Assembly: GCA_016776505.1 (NCBI GenBank)
Contig: JADHTG010000030.1
Location: 1 to 37,240, forward strand
Source: Bacteroidota bacterium
Lineage (GTDB): Bacteria; Bacteroidota; Bacteroidia; CAILMK01; JAAYUY01
Length of the DNA stretch: 37,240 nt
Direction: 5' to 3'
The notes beneath the pieces were generated by a model. That model saw nothing but the letters and a program-made list of their open reading frames with translations. It ran no database searches and was not told where the DNA came from. Below, one piece after another: positions 15,361 to 24,025 of this stretch. Both the position numbers and the translations under genes were made by a program. The first letter of the stretch is position 1. Each line of letters begins with the position of its first letter.

Positions 15361-16596
15361 CTATTCAGCAATGCTATCTATAGCTATAATTAGTTTGTTT
15401 GCATGTTTATGATTTCTGGCAGCTTCTCTTAATGCTTCAAGTGGTAATAAACCGCTTTGTATTATCCAGTAAGCTATGGCTGCAAGTACAGCTCCGTTTT
15501 TTCCTGCTTTTTTATTAAAACTTACGTGATGAATCTCTCTGCCAATATCTAAATCCAGACTACTATCAAGAATAACCCGGGTACTATCATCAATTCGATC
15601 TTTTACTTTATCAAGTCCGTCCTGAGAGGTTATTATTACAACATCCGGAGATTCTATTCCTGTAAAATTAATAGCTTCATCAGAAAGAATAACCTCAGCT
15701 ACTGAATGACCTGTTCCCACTGTAATAGGATATTCTCCTTTCTTAGTTGCATTCAGTCCACACATAATTCCTGCAAAAGTGAGAAGATCGGCAGCAAGCT
15801 GGGCACCTGCTCCCGCTGAGCTTCCTATTATCAATTCTGTACGTGATTTTAAATTGGATTCGAAAAAAGTTTCCACCTTGGGGATAGAATCAAATAATGA
15901 AGGGGTATCCTTTTTGTGAATTACATGAGGAAGCCGCTGTGTCTTCAGGGTTTCTTCCCTAAAAGGTAACAACTCAAGCTCATTCACTTTTTTATAACCA
16001 TATGATGGACAAATTATATGAGCTTCCACAAATGAAAATCCGGGTTCATTGATCGCTTCGACTAATTTATCAGAAAAGTCTCCTCTTGGAATTACTCGGG
16101 CGCTGAAAGCAGCACCGGCACTATAAGCAATGTCACACAGATTGTAAGGCGGGACTTCACTTTCTTCGGGAAACTTGATGGCTTTAAACAGGCGGGTTGA
16201 GGTACCACTTATTTGTCCTCCCGTCATACCATAAACCTGGTTGTTTTGTACAAGCAATGTCATACTTATATTCTGCCTTGATGCTTCCAAGAGATGCTGC
16301 AACCCAATAGTTGCCCCACCATCTCCCTGGATAGCGATAACTTTTTTATCAGGATTATCCAATCCAAGAGCAATACCCATTGCCAAGGCAGTGGACCGTC
16401 CATGAAGGCCATGAATAGAATGGCTGTTAATAAGGGGATCAACCAGGCCACAACAACCTATATCAGAAACTATTATTACATCATTCGGACCGAGACCCAT
16501 TTTATCCAGTGCCTTTACTAAACTATTAGTGCACATTTGGTGCCCACATCCAGGGCAGTAAGGCATCTTCTTTTCAGTCCTAAAATTTACCTGCAT
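15361..16596 (-). CDS. 2-oxoacid:ferredoxin oxidoreductase, fused beta-gamma subunit
   Basis: A 411-residue fusion. Residues 1-225 are the TPP-binding beta subunit, with the [4Fe-4S] start P-Y-C-P-G-C-G-H, a further Cys in I-G-C-C-G-L, and the Mg/TPP motif G-D-G-G-A ... N-N near 112-140. Residues 255-400 read as the gamma (POR-type) domain, beginning I-I-G-S-S-A-G-A-G-A-Q. Together with the alpha subunit it would oxidise a 2-oxoacid with CoA to an acyl-CoA, CO2 and reduced ferredoxin. No separate delta ferredoxin is encoded nearby. The start overlaps the alpha gene by 10 nt and has a textbook SD. The substrate (2-oxoglutarate, branched-chain or aryl 2-oxoacid) is not decided by the sequence. 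Confidence 0.82.
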   Translation of the reverse strand: MQVNFRTEKKMPYCPGCGHQMCTNSLVKALDKMGLGPNDVIIVSDIGCCGLVDPLINSHSIHGLHGRSTALAMGIALGLDNPDKKVIAIQGDGGATIGLQHLLEASRQNISMTLLVQNNQVYGMTGGQISGTSTRLFKAIKFPEESEVPPYNLCDIAYSAGAAFSARVIPRGDFSDKLVEAINEPGFSFVEAHIICPSYGYKKVNELELLPFREETLKTQRLPHVIHKKDTPSLFDSIPKVETFFESNLKSRTELIIGSSAGAGAQLAADLLTFAGIMCGLNATKKGEYPITVGTGHSVAEVILSDEAINFTGIESPDVVIITSQDGLDKVKDRIDDSTRVILDSSLDLDIGREIHHVSFNKKAGKNGAVLAAIAYWIIQSGLLPLEALREAARNHKHANKLIIAIDSIAE

Positions 16597-17717
16597 GATA
16601 CTACCTCCTTCACAATTTCATTTGGTGTTATCATCTGACCAATGTGGTTTATACTTCTAATTTTACTGTCAGCAAACTGACCATACATTAGTTCTTTCAT
16701 TTGTCCAGTCAAATTTTCTTCAACAAAGATGATATGTTTATATTTCTTTTGAATATTCATTATTTCGGAAGAAACAGGTAACAATGACTTGATTACAAGT
16801 AAAGAAATTTTTTCTTCTTCATTCCTGAGTAATAATGTTGCTGTACGGGAGGCTTCTGAAGATATCCCATAGGTTACGATGATTTTATCTGCACCATCAT
16901 CTTTATCATACTCGTACTTGATATTATCAGGTTTGAACATGTAGTAATCTATTTTCTGTTTGAGTCTTTTGGTATTGGCCATGGCTTCAGGAGTTGCTTT
17001 CTGAATTACCCCAAGTTGATTATGTGTAGAAGAGTTGAGCCTAACCAGGTAGTCATCACTTCCTAAAGAAACGAAGGGAGGGACTAAATTTCCAGCTGCT
17101 TGATATGGTTTATATGGGTCATGTCCATCATAATACTTTCTTATCACAGGTGAAATAGAAGAAAGATCATTGAGGTTAAAACTACGGTTTGTCATCACCA
17201 TTTCTTTAGATGTGAGCAAGACCACGGGGGTACGTAATTCGTTTGCTGTTTTTAGGCTTAAAGCAGATAGGTCCCAGCAGTCTTTAAAATTCGAAGGACA
17301 AAATACAGGGATGGGGTAGCCTCCTGAAATGCAAGAACGCAACATAAGTACATCTCCCTGTGCACCAGCTGTAGCGGAACCCGTACTTGGCCCTAATCGT
17401 TGAACAAGGACTATAACCATGGGTAATTCCATCATGTAGGCCATATTTAGTGTTTCAATCATCAGGGCAAAACCCGGAAATGAAGTGGCGGTTACAGGTA
17501 ATTTTCCAGCAGCTGAGATACCTGTCACCCACTGAAGTGCAGTTATTTCATCTGACGCCGGAAGAAAGATGGGGAATCGTTGTTTTGAATAAGCATAAAG
17601 TAAATTGGCCGGTGTGATTGGATAACCCACGAAGGCCTGGGCTCCGGATTGTACTAGTGATTCAATGATTATTCGGGAGCCATCCAGTAGTACCTTTTGA
17701 TTTTTAACCTCTTGCAT
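16587..17717 (-). CDS. 2-oxoacid:ferredoxin oxidoreductase, alpha subunit
   Basis: A 376-residue pyrimidine-binding alpha subunit. The N-terminal domain carries G-Y-P-I-T-P-A-N near residue 36 and the K-L-P-V-T-A-T-S-F-P-G-F segment. R-L-G-P-S-T-G-S-A-T-A-G-A-Q-G-D near 108-125 is the family region that in KorA/VorB reads G-P-S-T-G. The C-terminal half is the transketolase-C-like domain. It forms the enzyme with the beta-gamma protein that follows with a 10-nt overlap. A CAGGAGA lies 9 nt before the ATG. In Thauera a 2-oxoglutarate enzyme of this family supplies reduced ferredoxin to benzoyl-CoA reductase; whether this one does so here is inference. Confidence 0.82.
   Translation of the reverse strand: MQEVKNQKVLLDGSRIIIESLVQSGAQAFVGYPITPANLLYAYSKQRFPIFLPASDEITALQWVTGISAAGKLPVTATSFPGFALMIETLNMAYMMELPMVIVLVQRLGPSTGSATAGAQGDVLMLRSCISGGYPIPVFCPSNFKDCWDLSALSLKTANELRTPVVLLTSKEMVMTNRSFNLNDLSSISPVIRKYYDGHDPYKPYQAAGNLVPPFVSLGSDDYLVRLNSSTHNQLGVIQKATPEAMANTKRLKQKIDYYMFKPDNIKYEYDKDDGADKIIVTYGISSEASRTATLLLRNEEEKISLLVIKSLLPVSSEIMNIQKKYKHIIFVEENLTGQMKELMYGQFADSKIRSINHIGQMITPNEIVKEVVSCR
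16603..16610 (-). promoter_or_regulatory. Strong Shine-Dalgarno of the beta-gamma subunit gene
   Basis: Minus-strand AAGGAGGT ends 6 nt before the ATG at 16,596 and lies inside the 3' end of the alpha gene, consistent with coupled translation of the pair. Confidence 0.75.
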
Positions 17718-17868
17718 AATTGTATTCTCCTGTATTTGATAATTGGTAAATTTAGTTTAAGACGTTGGTCTTATTAGAAATCTAAAATACAAATTTTAAA
17801 GTAAATAGAAATGCCATTATAGTAGATTACTTCTTAAACAACAAACTTATAATAATTCTATTGAACTA

Positions 17869-20682
17869 TCAGGAATCGGAATTTACCTTATTCGCCTCAG
17901 CAATCGCTTTTAAAACTTTTTCGGGAGTAATAGGCAGTTCAAATATTCTAACCCCGATAGCGTTGGCAATAGCATTTGCTAAAGCTCCCAGAATTGGCAA
18001 TGTGGCTCCTTCACCTATTTCTTTTGCGCCAAAAGGCCCTGCGGGTTCATAACTATCTACCAGTGTAGAACTTATTTCCGGCATATCGGCTGATGTAGCA
18101 ATAAGGTAATTGTGAAGATCAGCATTCAACATTTTTCCGTTTTTGTCGAATACTTCATTCTCAAACAGAACTTCACTCATACCCATCACAACGGCACCTT
18201 CGGCCTGCCCTTCAGCTGACATCGGGTTAATTGCCGTACCACAATCGTGAGCATCCCAGAAATTAAGAACTTTCACTTTGCCTGTTTCCATGTCGACTTC
18301 AACTTCGCACACTGTTGCTGAAAAAGAATATGCAGGTGATGTTCCCACAGCCGCTCCTTTATATTTCCCGCCAAGGCCTTTGGGAGGTGAGTAATGTCCT
18401 TTTCCTACAAGAGGGCCATTATTGGAAAAATACGCAAATCCGGCATCTTCCCATGGTATAGATATTTCCGGTTTATCTTTTACGTAAATTTTGTTATCCT
18501 TTGCTTCCAGAATGTTTGCGTCAACATTTAAGATTTCAGATGCAGCCTGGAGTAACTGCTTTTTAATTTCTTCACCGGCCATTTTACAGGCATTGCCACC
18601 CATTAAGGTCACACGGCTCGAATATGCGCCAAATCCAATGGGTGTTAGATCACTATCGGCAGAAACAACGCTGATTCGATCCATAGTAATTCCCATAGCC
18701 TCACATGCAGCCATTGCAAGAACCGTATCTGAACCTTGTCCAATATCGGCATCACCAATGTAAAGCATAGCTTTAGAACCATCTTCCAATATTTTTATTA
18801 TCGCATTGGAGTGAGGGAACTGTGATCTATAGATAGGATATCCTGCACCTGAAACAAATCCGCCACACCCTATACCAATACCTCTACCTTTGGGAAGGTT
18901 TCCCCTCTTACTATCCCAATGTGATTTTTTCTTTACATCTTCAAGACATGCTGTAAACTCGCATGAATGGATATCAAGATCGTTACAGGTACGATATTCG
19001 GGCTCCATTGCATTTTTCAGCCGTATATCAATCGGATCCATGCCAATGTCATCTGCAATCATTGATAACAGGGATTCAAATGCAAATCTTGGATGAGGAC
19101 AACCATGGCCCCGAAAAGCACCACAGGGTGGTAGATTTGTATTTATTCTATAACCATCGTATTTGTAGTTTGCAAATTTATAAAGAGTAGTAAGCATGGA
19201 GCCGGCATAATAAGCTGAAACAATTCCAAAGCTTGAATAAGCACCCCCCTCAAGTATCGCTTTATGTTTAACGGCTGTTATAGTACCATCATTTTTCACA
19301 CCAATTTTCAAGTCAATATATTGTTTGTGCCGGCCTCTGCCGAAAAGATACATTTCTTCGCGGTTAAACCTCATCTTTACAGGGCATCCTGTTTCTTTGG
19401 CAAGAAAACAGGACATCACTTCGATGGTAGTAGTGGCCGCTTTTGCCCCAAAACCTCCTCCGCAGTACGTCATAATTACCCTGATATTTCCTAAGGGCAG
19501 GTTTAATATTCGTGAAAGTTGATGATGTACATAATGAACTACCTGCGTTGAGGTATGCAATGTTACTCTCCCATGGTTATCCCATTCGGCTATCGAGCAA
19601 TGTGGCTCCATGGGGTTCTGATAGGTTCTGTTTCCAACGAATCGTTCTTCCCTTATATGATCAGCTTCAGCAAAACCTAGGTCAATATCTCCAAAATGAT
19701 GGTCAATGTGAGTATTGATATTGTTTTCATATTTGTCGTCGAATAGCCTTGGAGCTGCTTCCTTCATTGCTTCCATCGGGTCGAAAACAGCAGGGAGTTC
19801 TTCATATTCCACTTCAATCAATTGTAAAGCTTTGTAACATGTCTCTTCATCTACAGCTGCAACGGCTGCAACAACATCGCCCACATACCTGACTTTATTT
19901 TTAGCAAGCACATTTTCATCGTAGCGTGGAGGCGATGTACCCCACTTTATATCAGGGACATCATCACCGGTCATTATCGCCTTGACTCCGGGGAGTGCCA
20001 ATGCGCGTTTAGTGTTTATTGATTTTATTAAAGCATGAGGTAAAGGACTGAGTAGTAATTTCCCGTATAGCATTTTGGGAAATGCAAGATCATCTGTAAA
20101 AAGAGCTTTTCCTGTAGCTTTATCAGGGGCATCAATTTTGGGTAGACGCTTTCCGACAACAGAAAGATCCAAGGCTGATTTTTGGGGTTGGTATTCTATT
20201 TCTGGTTGTTCCATACCATTAATGTATGCTTTGGCAGCCTCAACCGCTTCTATTATTTTGGTATATCCGGTACAACGGCACAAATTACCACTTAAGGCTT
20301 TTTTTATCTCTTCTTTGGTAGGGTCAGGATTTTCATCCAGAATAGATACTACCCGCATAATCATACCCGGAGTGCAATATCCACATTGGATGGCACCTTT
20401 TTCAACAAAAGCCTGTTGTACTGGGTGGAGATGCTTACTGCCGGCAAGCCCTTCTATAGTTTTTACTTTTTTCCCGTCAGCGTCGAGTGCAAGTACCAGG
20501 CAGGAGTTTACTGCTTTACCATCGAGTATCACAGTACATGCACCACAGTCGCCAAGCTCACATCCTTTTTTTGTACCTGTGAGATTTAGTTCATCCCTAA
20601 GCAGGTCGAGTAATGTAGTACCTGGTCGAACTGCTACCTCATGGTTATCACCGTTTACATTTATGTTTATTATTTTTTTCAT
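17869..20682 (-). CDS. Molybdenum hydroxylase, fused [2Fe-2S] and molybdopterin subunits (4-hydroxybenzoyl-CoA reductase / xanthine oxidase family)
   Basis: A 937-residue fusion of two proteins that are separate in most relatives. Residues 1-155 are the CoxS/HcrC-type subunit with two [2Fe-2S] clusters: C41, C46, C49, C61 and C100, C103, C135, C137. Residues ~170-925 are the CoxL/HcrA-type molybdopterin subunit, with G-G-G-F-G-A-K near 410, G-A-F-R-G-H-G near 525, and the catalytic Glu E891 in G-A-K-E-I-G-E-G. The family adds or, uniquely in 4-hydroxybenzoyl-CoA reductase, removes an aromatic hydroxyl. The G-H-G after A-F-R resembles HcrA as I recall it, while xanthine oxidase has G-F-G. The FAD subunit is encoded 202 nt upstream. 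The context suggests an aromatic or N-heterocyclic substrate, but specificity is unproven. The leader has a weak GAAAGA. Confidence 0.82.
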   Translation of the reverse strand: MKKIININVNGDNHEVAVRPGTTLLDLLRDELNLTGTKKGCELGDCGACTVILDGKAVNSCLVLALDADGKKVKTIEGLAGSKHLHPVQQAFVEKGAIQCGYCTPGMIMRVVSILDENPDPTKEEIKKALSGNLCRCTGYTKIIEAVEAAKAYINGMEQPEIEYQPQKSALDLSVVGKRLPKIDAPDKATGKALFTDDLAFPKMLYGKLLLSPLPHALIKSINTKRALALPGVKAIMTGDDVPDIKWGTSPPRYDENVLAKNKVRYVGDVVAAVAAVDEETCYKALQLIEVEYEELPAVFDPMEAMKEAAPRLFDDKYENNINTHIDHHFGDIDLGFAEADHIREERFVGNRTYQNPMEPHCSIAEWDNHGRVTLHTSTQVVHYVHHQLSRILNLPLGNIRVIMTYCGGGFGAKAATTTIEVMSCFLAKETGCPVKMRFNREEMYLFGRGRHKQYIDLKIGVKNDGTITAVKHKAILEGGAYSSFGIVSAYYAGSMLTTLYKFANYKYDGYRINTNLPPCGAFRGHGCPHPRFAFESLLSMIADDIGMDPIDIRLKNAMEPEYRTCNDLDIHSCEFTACLEDVKKKSHWDSKRGNLPKGRGIGIGCGGFVSGAGYPIYRSQFPHSNAIIKILEDGSKAMLYIGDADIGQGSDTVLAMAACEAMGITMDRISVVSADSDLTPIGFGAYSSRVTLMGGNACKMAGEEIKKQLLQAASEILNVDANILEAKDNKIYVKDKPEISIPWEDAGFAYFSNNGPLVGKGHYSPPKGLGGKYKGAAVGTSPAYSFSATVCEVEVDMETGKVKVLNFWDAHDCGTAINPMSAEGQAEGAVVMGMSEVLFENEVFDKNGKMLNADLHNYLIATSADMPEISSTLVDSYEPAGPFGAKEIGEGATLPILGALANAIANAIGVRIFELPITPEKVLKAIAEANKVNSDS

Positions 20683-20723
20683 GCGTGTTATCTTTCAATA
20701 AATTTCAAATAACTAATTTCACT

Positions 20724-20850
20724 AATTTCTAATGAATTCCTATACCGCAATTTCTAAACTCTTGCACTGGGATTTAGTCATTGGTTATTGGTCATTGGTT
20801 GTTGGTCATTGGACATTAGTCAGGTCGATTAGATATAGTTATTAGAAATT
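20724..20850. repeat. Inverted-repeat-bounded spacer with TTGGTCATTGG tandem units
   Basis: AATTTCTAAT (20,724-20,733) and ATTAGAAATT (20,841-20,850) are perfect 10-bp inverted repeats. Between them (20,776-20,822) the motif TCATTGG recurs four times as TTGGTTATTGG, GTCATTGG and GTTGTTGG variants. The unit separates the FAD gene from the fused Mo-hydroxylase gene and has no coding content. Confidence 0.5.
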
Positions 20851-20884
20851 TGATCATATAAAGCATACTTAACTACCAATTACA

Positions 20885-21778
20885 TCAATTCTTACATTTA
20901 CTCTCAGCTTTTTCTATAGCTCTTAAAATTGCTCTTTGAGTTAGAACATTCAATATATCCCGACGATACTGAGCTCCCGCCCTGATATCATCAATAGGAA
21001 CTGAATCTTCTGCAGCTGCTTTTCCTGCTCGCTTTAGCAGGGTTGAATTTTCGGTAAGCTCAGAAACATTTTTTCCTTTAACAACATTCGTCGACCTTTG
21101 ACTGATAATTGCAGTGGGAGCGACGGCACCGATTACAATGCACGCATCGTTGATAATATTATTTTTTAACTGAACCATGACCGCAACAGATACAACAGAT
21201 ATTGAAGCTGCTTCTCTTAATCCAAATTTTTCATAATGAGCCCCAACACATGAAGCTTGCTTAGGGACAATGATACGAGTCATAATATCCCCTTTTTTAA
21301 TCATAGTTTGTTTATTATGTATAAAAAAATCTTTTAAAGGGATAATTTTCAATTGTGAACCGTTAGCTATCTCAACACCGGCTCCTAGTGCAATCAAAAC
21401 AGGAGCTGTATCACAGCAGGAAGAACCAGTACAAAGATTCCCGCCAAGGGTACCTGTATTACGAATCTGTGCGGTGCCAACTTTTGAAGCTGCTTCAGCA
21501 ATTACCGGATAGATTTTTTTGATCAAATCAGAAGCAATTATTTCGGAATGCGTTGTTCCTGCACCAATATATAGTTGATCAGGATCTTCATTGATAACTT
21601 TCAACTCTTCAATGTTTGTCAATGAAATTATATCCTGGTGTTGCCGCAATCCCTGCTTCAATTCCACCAGCATATCCGTACCACCAGCAATTGGAGCTCC
21701 ATTGTCACTTTTGTGAAGTAATTCAAGCGCTTCTTTTAATGTTTTTGGCTTGTGATAATTAAAATCAGAAATATACAT
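20885..21778 (-). CDS. Molybdenum hydroxylase FAD-binding subunit (CoxM/HcrB family)
   Basis: A 297-residue FAD subunit of normal CoxM length. The two FAD motifs are A-G-G-T-D-M-L near residue 32 and T-L-G-G-N-L-C near 110. In Thauera 4-hydroxybenzoyl-CoA reductase the beta subunit has an insertion after the second motif that holds an extra [4Fe-4S] cluster and helps run the reaction towards reduction. Here the chain goes straight from G-G-N-L-C-T-G-S-S-C-C into A-P-V-L-I-A-L-G-A, with no such insertion. The protein therefore looks like an ordinary hydroxylase FAD subunit. It lies 17 nt after the ADP-forming synthetase gene and 202 nt before its Mo partner, so all three may be one transcript. 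Confidence 0.85.
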   Translation of the reverse strand: MYISDFNYHKPKTLKEALELLHKSDNGAPIAGGTDMLVELKQGLRQHQDIISLTNIEELKVINEDPDQLYIGAGTTHSEIIASDLIKKIYPVIAEAASKVGTAQIRNTGTLGGNLCTGSSCCDTAPVLIALGAGVEIANGSQLKIIPLKDFFIHNKQTMIKKGDIMTRIIVPKQASCVGAHYEKFGLREAASISVVSVAVMVQLKNNIINDACIVIGAVAPTAIISQRSTNVVKGKNVSELTENSTLLKRAGKAAAEDSVPIDDIRAGAQYRRDILNVLTQRAILRAIEKAESKCKN

Positions 21779-21795
21779 TTTCTATATTTTACTTT

Positions 21796-23940
21796 TTATT
21801 TCTTTATAATGAGTGCATCTGCAACCCTAATTCCTTGACCTTCCGGCATAACAATTAATGGGTTTATATCGAGTTCTGCAACTACGTCTTCAAGTTCAAT
21901 AGCCATCCTGCTTACTTTAACTAGTACGTCAGCAATAGCATTAATGTCATATTTCGACTGTCCGCGTGCACCTTCAAGAATTTTGAACCCTTTGATTTCC
22001 TGTATCATCTTAATGGCTTCTTCATAATTAACGGGAGCTACACGAAGTGAAACATCCTTTAGAATTTCCACAAAAATACCACCGAGGCCAAACATAATTG
22101 TTGGTCCGAATTGTGGATCATTATTAAGTCCGACAATAACTTCCGTTCCCCCTTTAACCATTTCTTGAATTAATACACCGCTTAATTGGGCATTGGGATT
22201 ATAATTGCGGGCATTTTCCATGATCTCGTCGTAAACCTCTTCTACCGCTTTGTCGGTTTGAATATTTAGCTTTAAGCCTCCCGCTTCTGTTTTATGAAGA
22301 ATATCCGGTGAGTCGATTTTCATAACAACAGGATAACCTATTTCTTGAGCGATATCAACTGCATTTTCTTTTGAAATTGCCACATCTTCATTCGTTATGC
22401 GTATACCGTATAAATCAAGTAGTTCCTTGCCCTGATGTTCTGTGAGAGACTTTTTTGCATTCTTACATAAAGCAATGGCTGAATCTCTCAATTTTTTTGA
22501 TTTATCATCAGAAACCACATGTTTAGGATGGGATTGGTACTCTTTCCTGAATGTAGCATACTTCATTAAAACCCCCATCGCCCTTACAGCTCTGACCGGA
22601 GATTTATAATATTGAACCCCACCGTCAGATAATATTTTTAGGTGTTCGCCAACCAGATTATCACCGGTAGTCCATGCAACGGTTATTGGTTTTGAAGTTT
22701 GCTTTGATATTTTTACAATATCCCTTGCCATCTGTTTACCTGATTCTCCTGCAATTTGTGTTATGACAATTACTAAAGCATCAATGTCCGCGTTATCTAA
22801 CATCACCTGCAATACCTTCATGAAATCATCGGCTTCATTGATGACCTGCGCTGTAACATCAACAGGATTTAATGCAGAGCCGTAGGCAGGAATGACTTCC
22901 CTGATAGCATTTGTCGTTTTCTCATCAAGTTCAGGGATGTTCAATCCCATGTCAGCTGCCTCATCAGCCATTAAGATACCACCCCCACCGGAAGTTGTTA
23001 TCAAGCCTATTCCATCTCCTTTTGGAAGTTCTGGTATTCGCTGCATAAGAGCTGCTATGTCGATCATATTTTCAATATCGTTAACCCTGATGATACCCTT
23101 TTGCTTGAAAAAAGCATCAACTACAGCATCAGAACCAGTGAGTGAAGCAGTATGAGAAGAAGCGGCTTTTTGACCTACTTCGGAACGACCAACTTTTAAA
23201 GCAACAATAGGTTTCCCTAATTTAAGAGCTCTGTCGGCCAGTCGCATAAATTGCTTACCATTTTTGATACCTTCAAGATAACTAATTACCATGGTAGTGT
23301 CATTATCTTCCAGCATAAATTCCATGAAGTCAAGAGTGTGAAGGTCAACCTCGTTACCAGTACTGGCAACATAGCTGAAACCGACTCCGGATTCCTGGGC
23401 AAGACTGAAGATGGAATACCCTAAGGCTCCACTCTGTGTTACATACCCAATTGGCCCAGTTATTAATGGTACTACACCTAATGATGCACTGAATCCACCA
23501 ATAGCACGGTCTTTTAAACTTACGGAGCCCTGGCAGTTAGGTCCGCATATTCCCATGCCGGTATCTTTAGCTAATCTGGCAATTTCATTTTGAAGTTCTT
23601 TTCCTTCCTCTCCCGATTCAGCAAAGCCTGAGCTAAAAATTGAGGCAAACGGGATTCCTTTCACAACACATTGTTTGAGCATAGGAAGTACAAGTTTATA
23701 ATTAACGGCCACCAATGCAAGGTCGATGGAACCCGGTACGTCAAGCACACTTTTATAGCATTGATACCCACACAGTTCTTCATATTTAGGATTGATAGGA
23801 TACACTCGTCCTTCATAACCTTGTTTTTTTAAATAGAGGACGGGTTTACCACTAATACTTTCAAAGTTGCCGGAGGCTCCAATAATAGCAATTGATCGTG
23901 GACTCAGAAAATATTTCAGATCTTTAAATAATTTACTCAT
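21796..23940 (-). CDS. Acyl-CoA synthetase (ADP-forming), fused alpha-beta
   Basis: A 714-residue fusion of the two subunits of acetyl-CoA synthetase (ADP-forming). Residues 10-130 are the CoA-binding Rossmann domain (I-A-I-I-G-A-S). Residues 150-460 are the two succinyl-CoA-synthetase-like domains, with the phosphorylated His H263 in S-S-H-T-A-S-L-T-G-S. Residues 490-710 are an ATP-grasp beta domain. The reaction is acyl-CoA + ADP + Pi to acid + CoA + ATP, reversible. In a fermentative or syntrophic aromatic degrader it could yield ATP from acetyl-CoA, or activate the aromatic acid more cheaply than an AMP-forming ligase. It sits 17 nt before the FAD gene, so a tie to the Mo-hydroxylase substrate is possible. 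No SD is visible. Confidence 0.88.
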   Translation of the reverse strand: MSKLFKDLKYFLSPRSIAIIGASGNFESISGKPVLYLKKQGYEGRVYPINPKYEELCGYQCYKSVLDVPGSIDLALVAVNYKLVLPMLKQCVVKGIPFASIFSSGFAESGEEGKELQNEIARLAKDTGMGICGPNCQGSVSLKDRAIGGFSASLGVVPLITGPIGYVTQSGALGYSIFSLAQESGVGFSYVASTGNEVDLHTLDFMEFMLEDNDTTMVISYLEGIKNGKQFMRLADRALKLGKPIVALKVGRSEVGQKAASSHTASLTGSDAVVDAFFKQKGIIRVNDIENMIDIAALMQRIPELPKGDGIGLITTSGGGGILMADEAADMGLNIPELDEKTTNAIREVIPAYGSALNPVDVTAQVINEADDFMKVLQVMLDNADIDALVIVITQIAGESGKQMARDIVKISKQTSKPITVAWTTGDNLVGEHLKILSDGGVQYYKSPVRAVRAMGVLMKYATFRKEYQSHPKHVVSDDKSKKLRDSAIALCKNAKKSLTEHQGKELLDLYGIRITNEDVAISKENAVDIAQEIGYPVVMKIDSPDILHKTEAGGLKLNIQTDKAVEEVYDEIMENARNYNPNAQLSGVLIQEMVKGGTEVIVGLNNDPQFGPTIMFGLGGIFVEILKDVSLRVAPVNYEEAIKMIQEIKGFKILEGARGQSKYDINAIADVLVKVSRMAIELEDVVAELDINPLIVMPEGQGIRVADALIIKK

Positions 23941-24025
23941 GACACTAATCTGTTAATCGATTATGTTTAACGATTTCAAACGAATTAGAAGTAAATATAC
24001 TTCTGAAAGATTTCCCAGCAAATGC

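Noticed and set aside
17869..20682. Xanthine dehydrogenase for purine breakdown
   Set aside because: No purine catabolic neighbours are present, the A-F-R-G-H-G segment differs from xanthine oxidase, and the context is aromatic acid metabolism; kept only as a family-level alternative.
20776..20822. CRISPR-like or operator tandem array
   Set aside because: Units of 8-11 bp vary in sequence and spacing and sit inside an inverted-repeat-bounded spacer; no regulator gene is adjacent.
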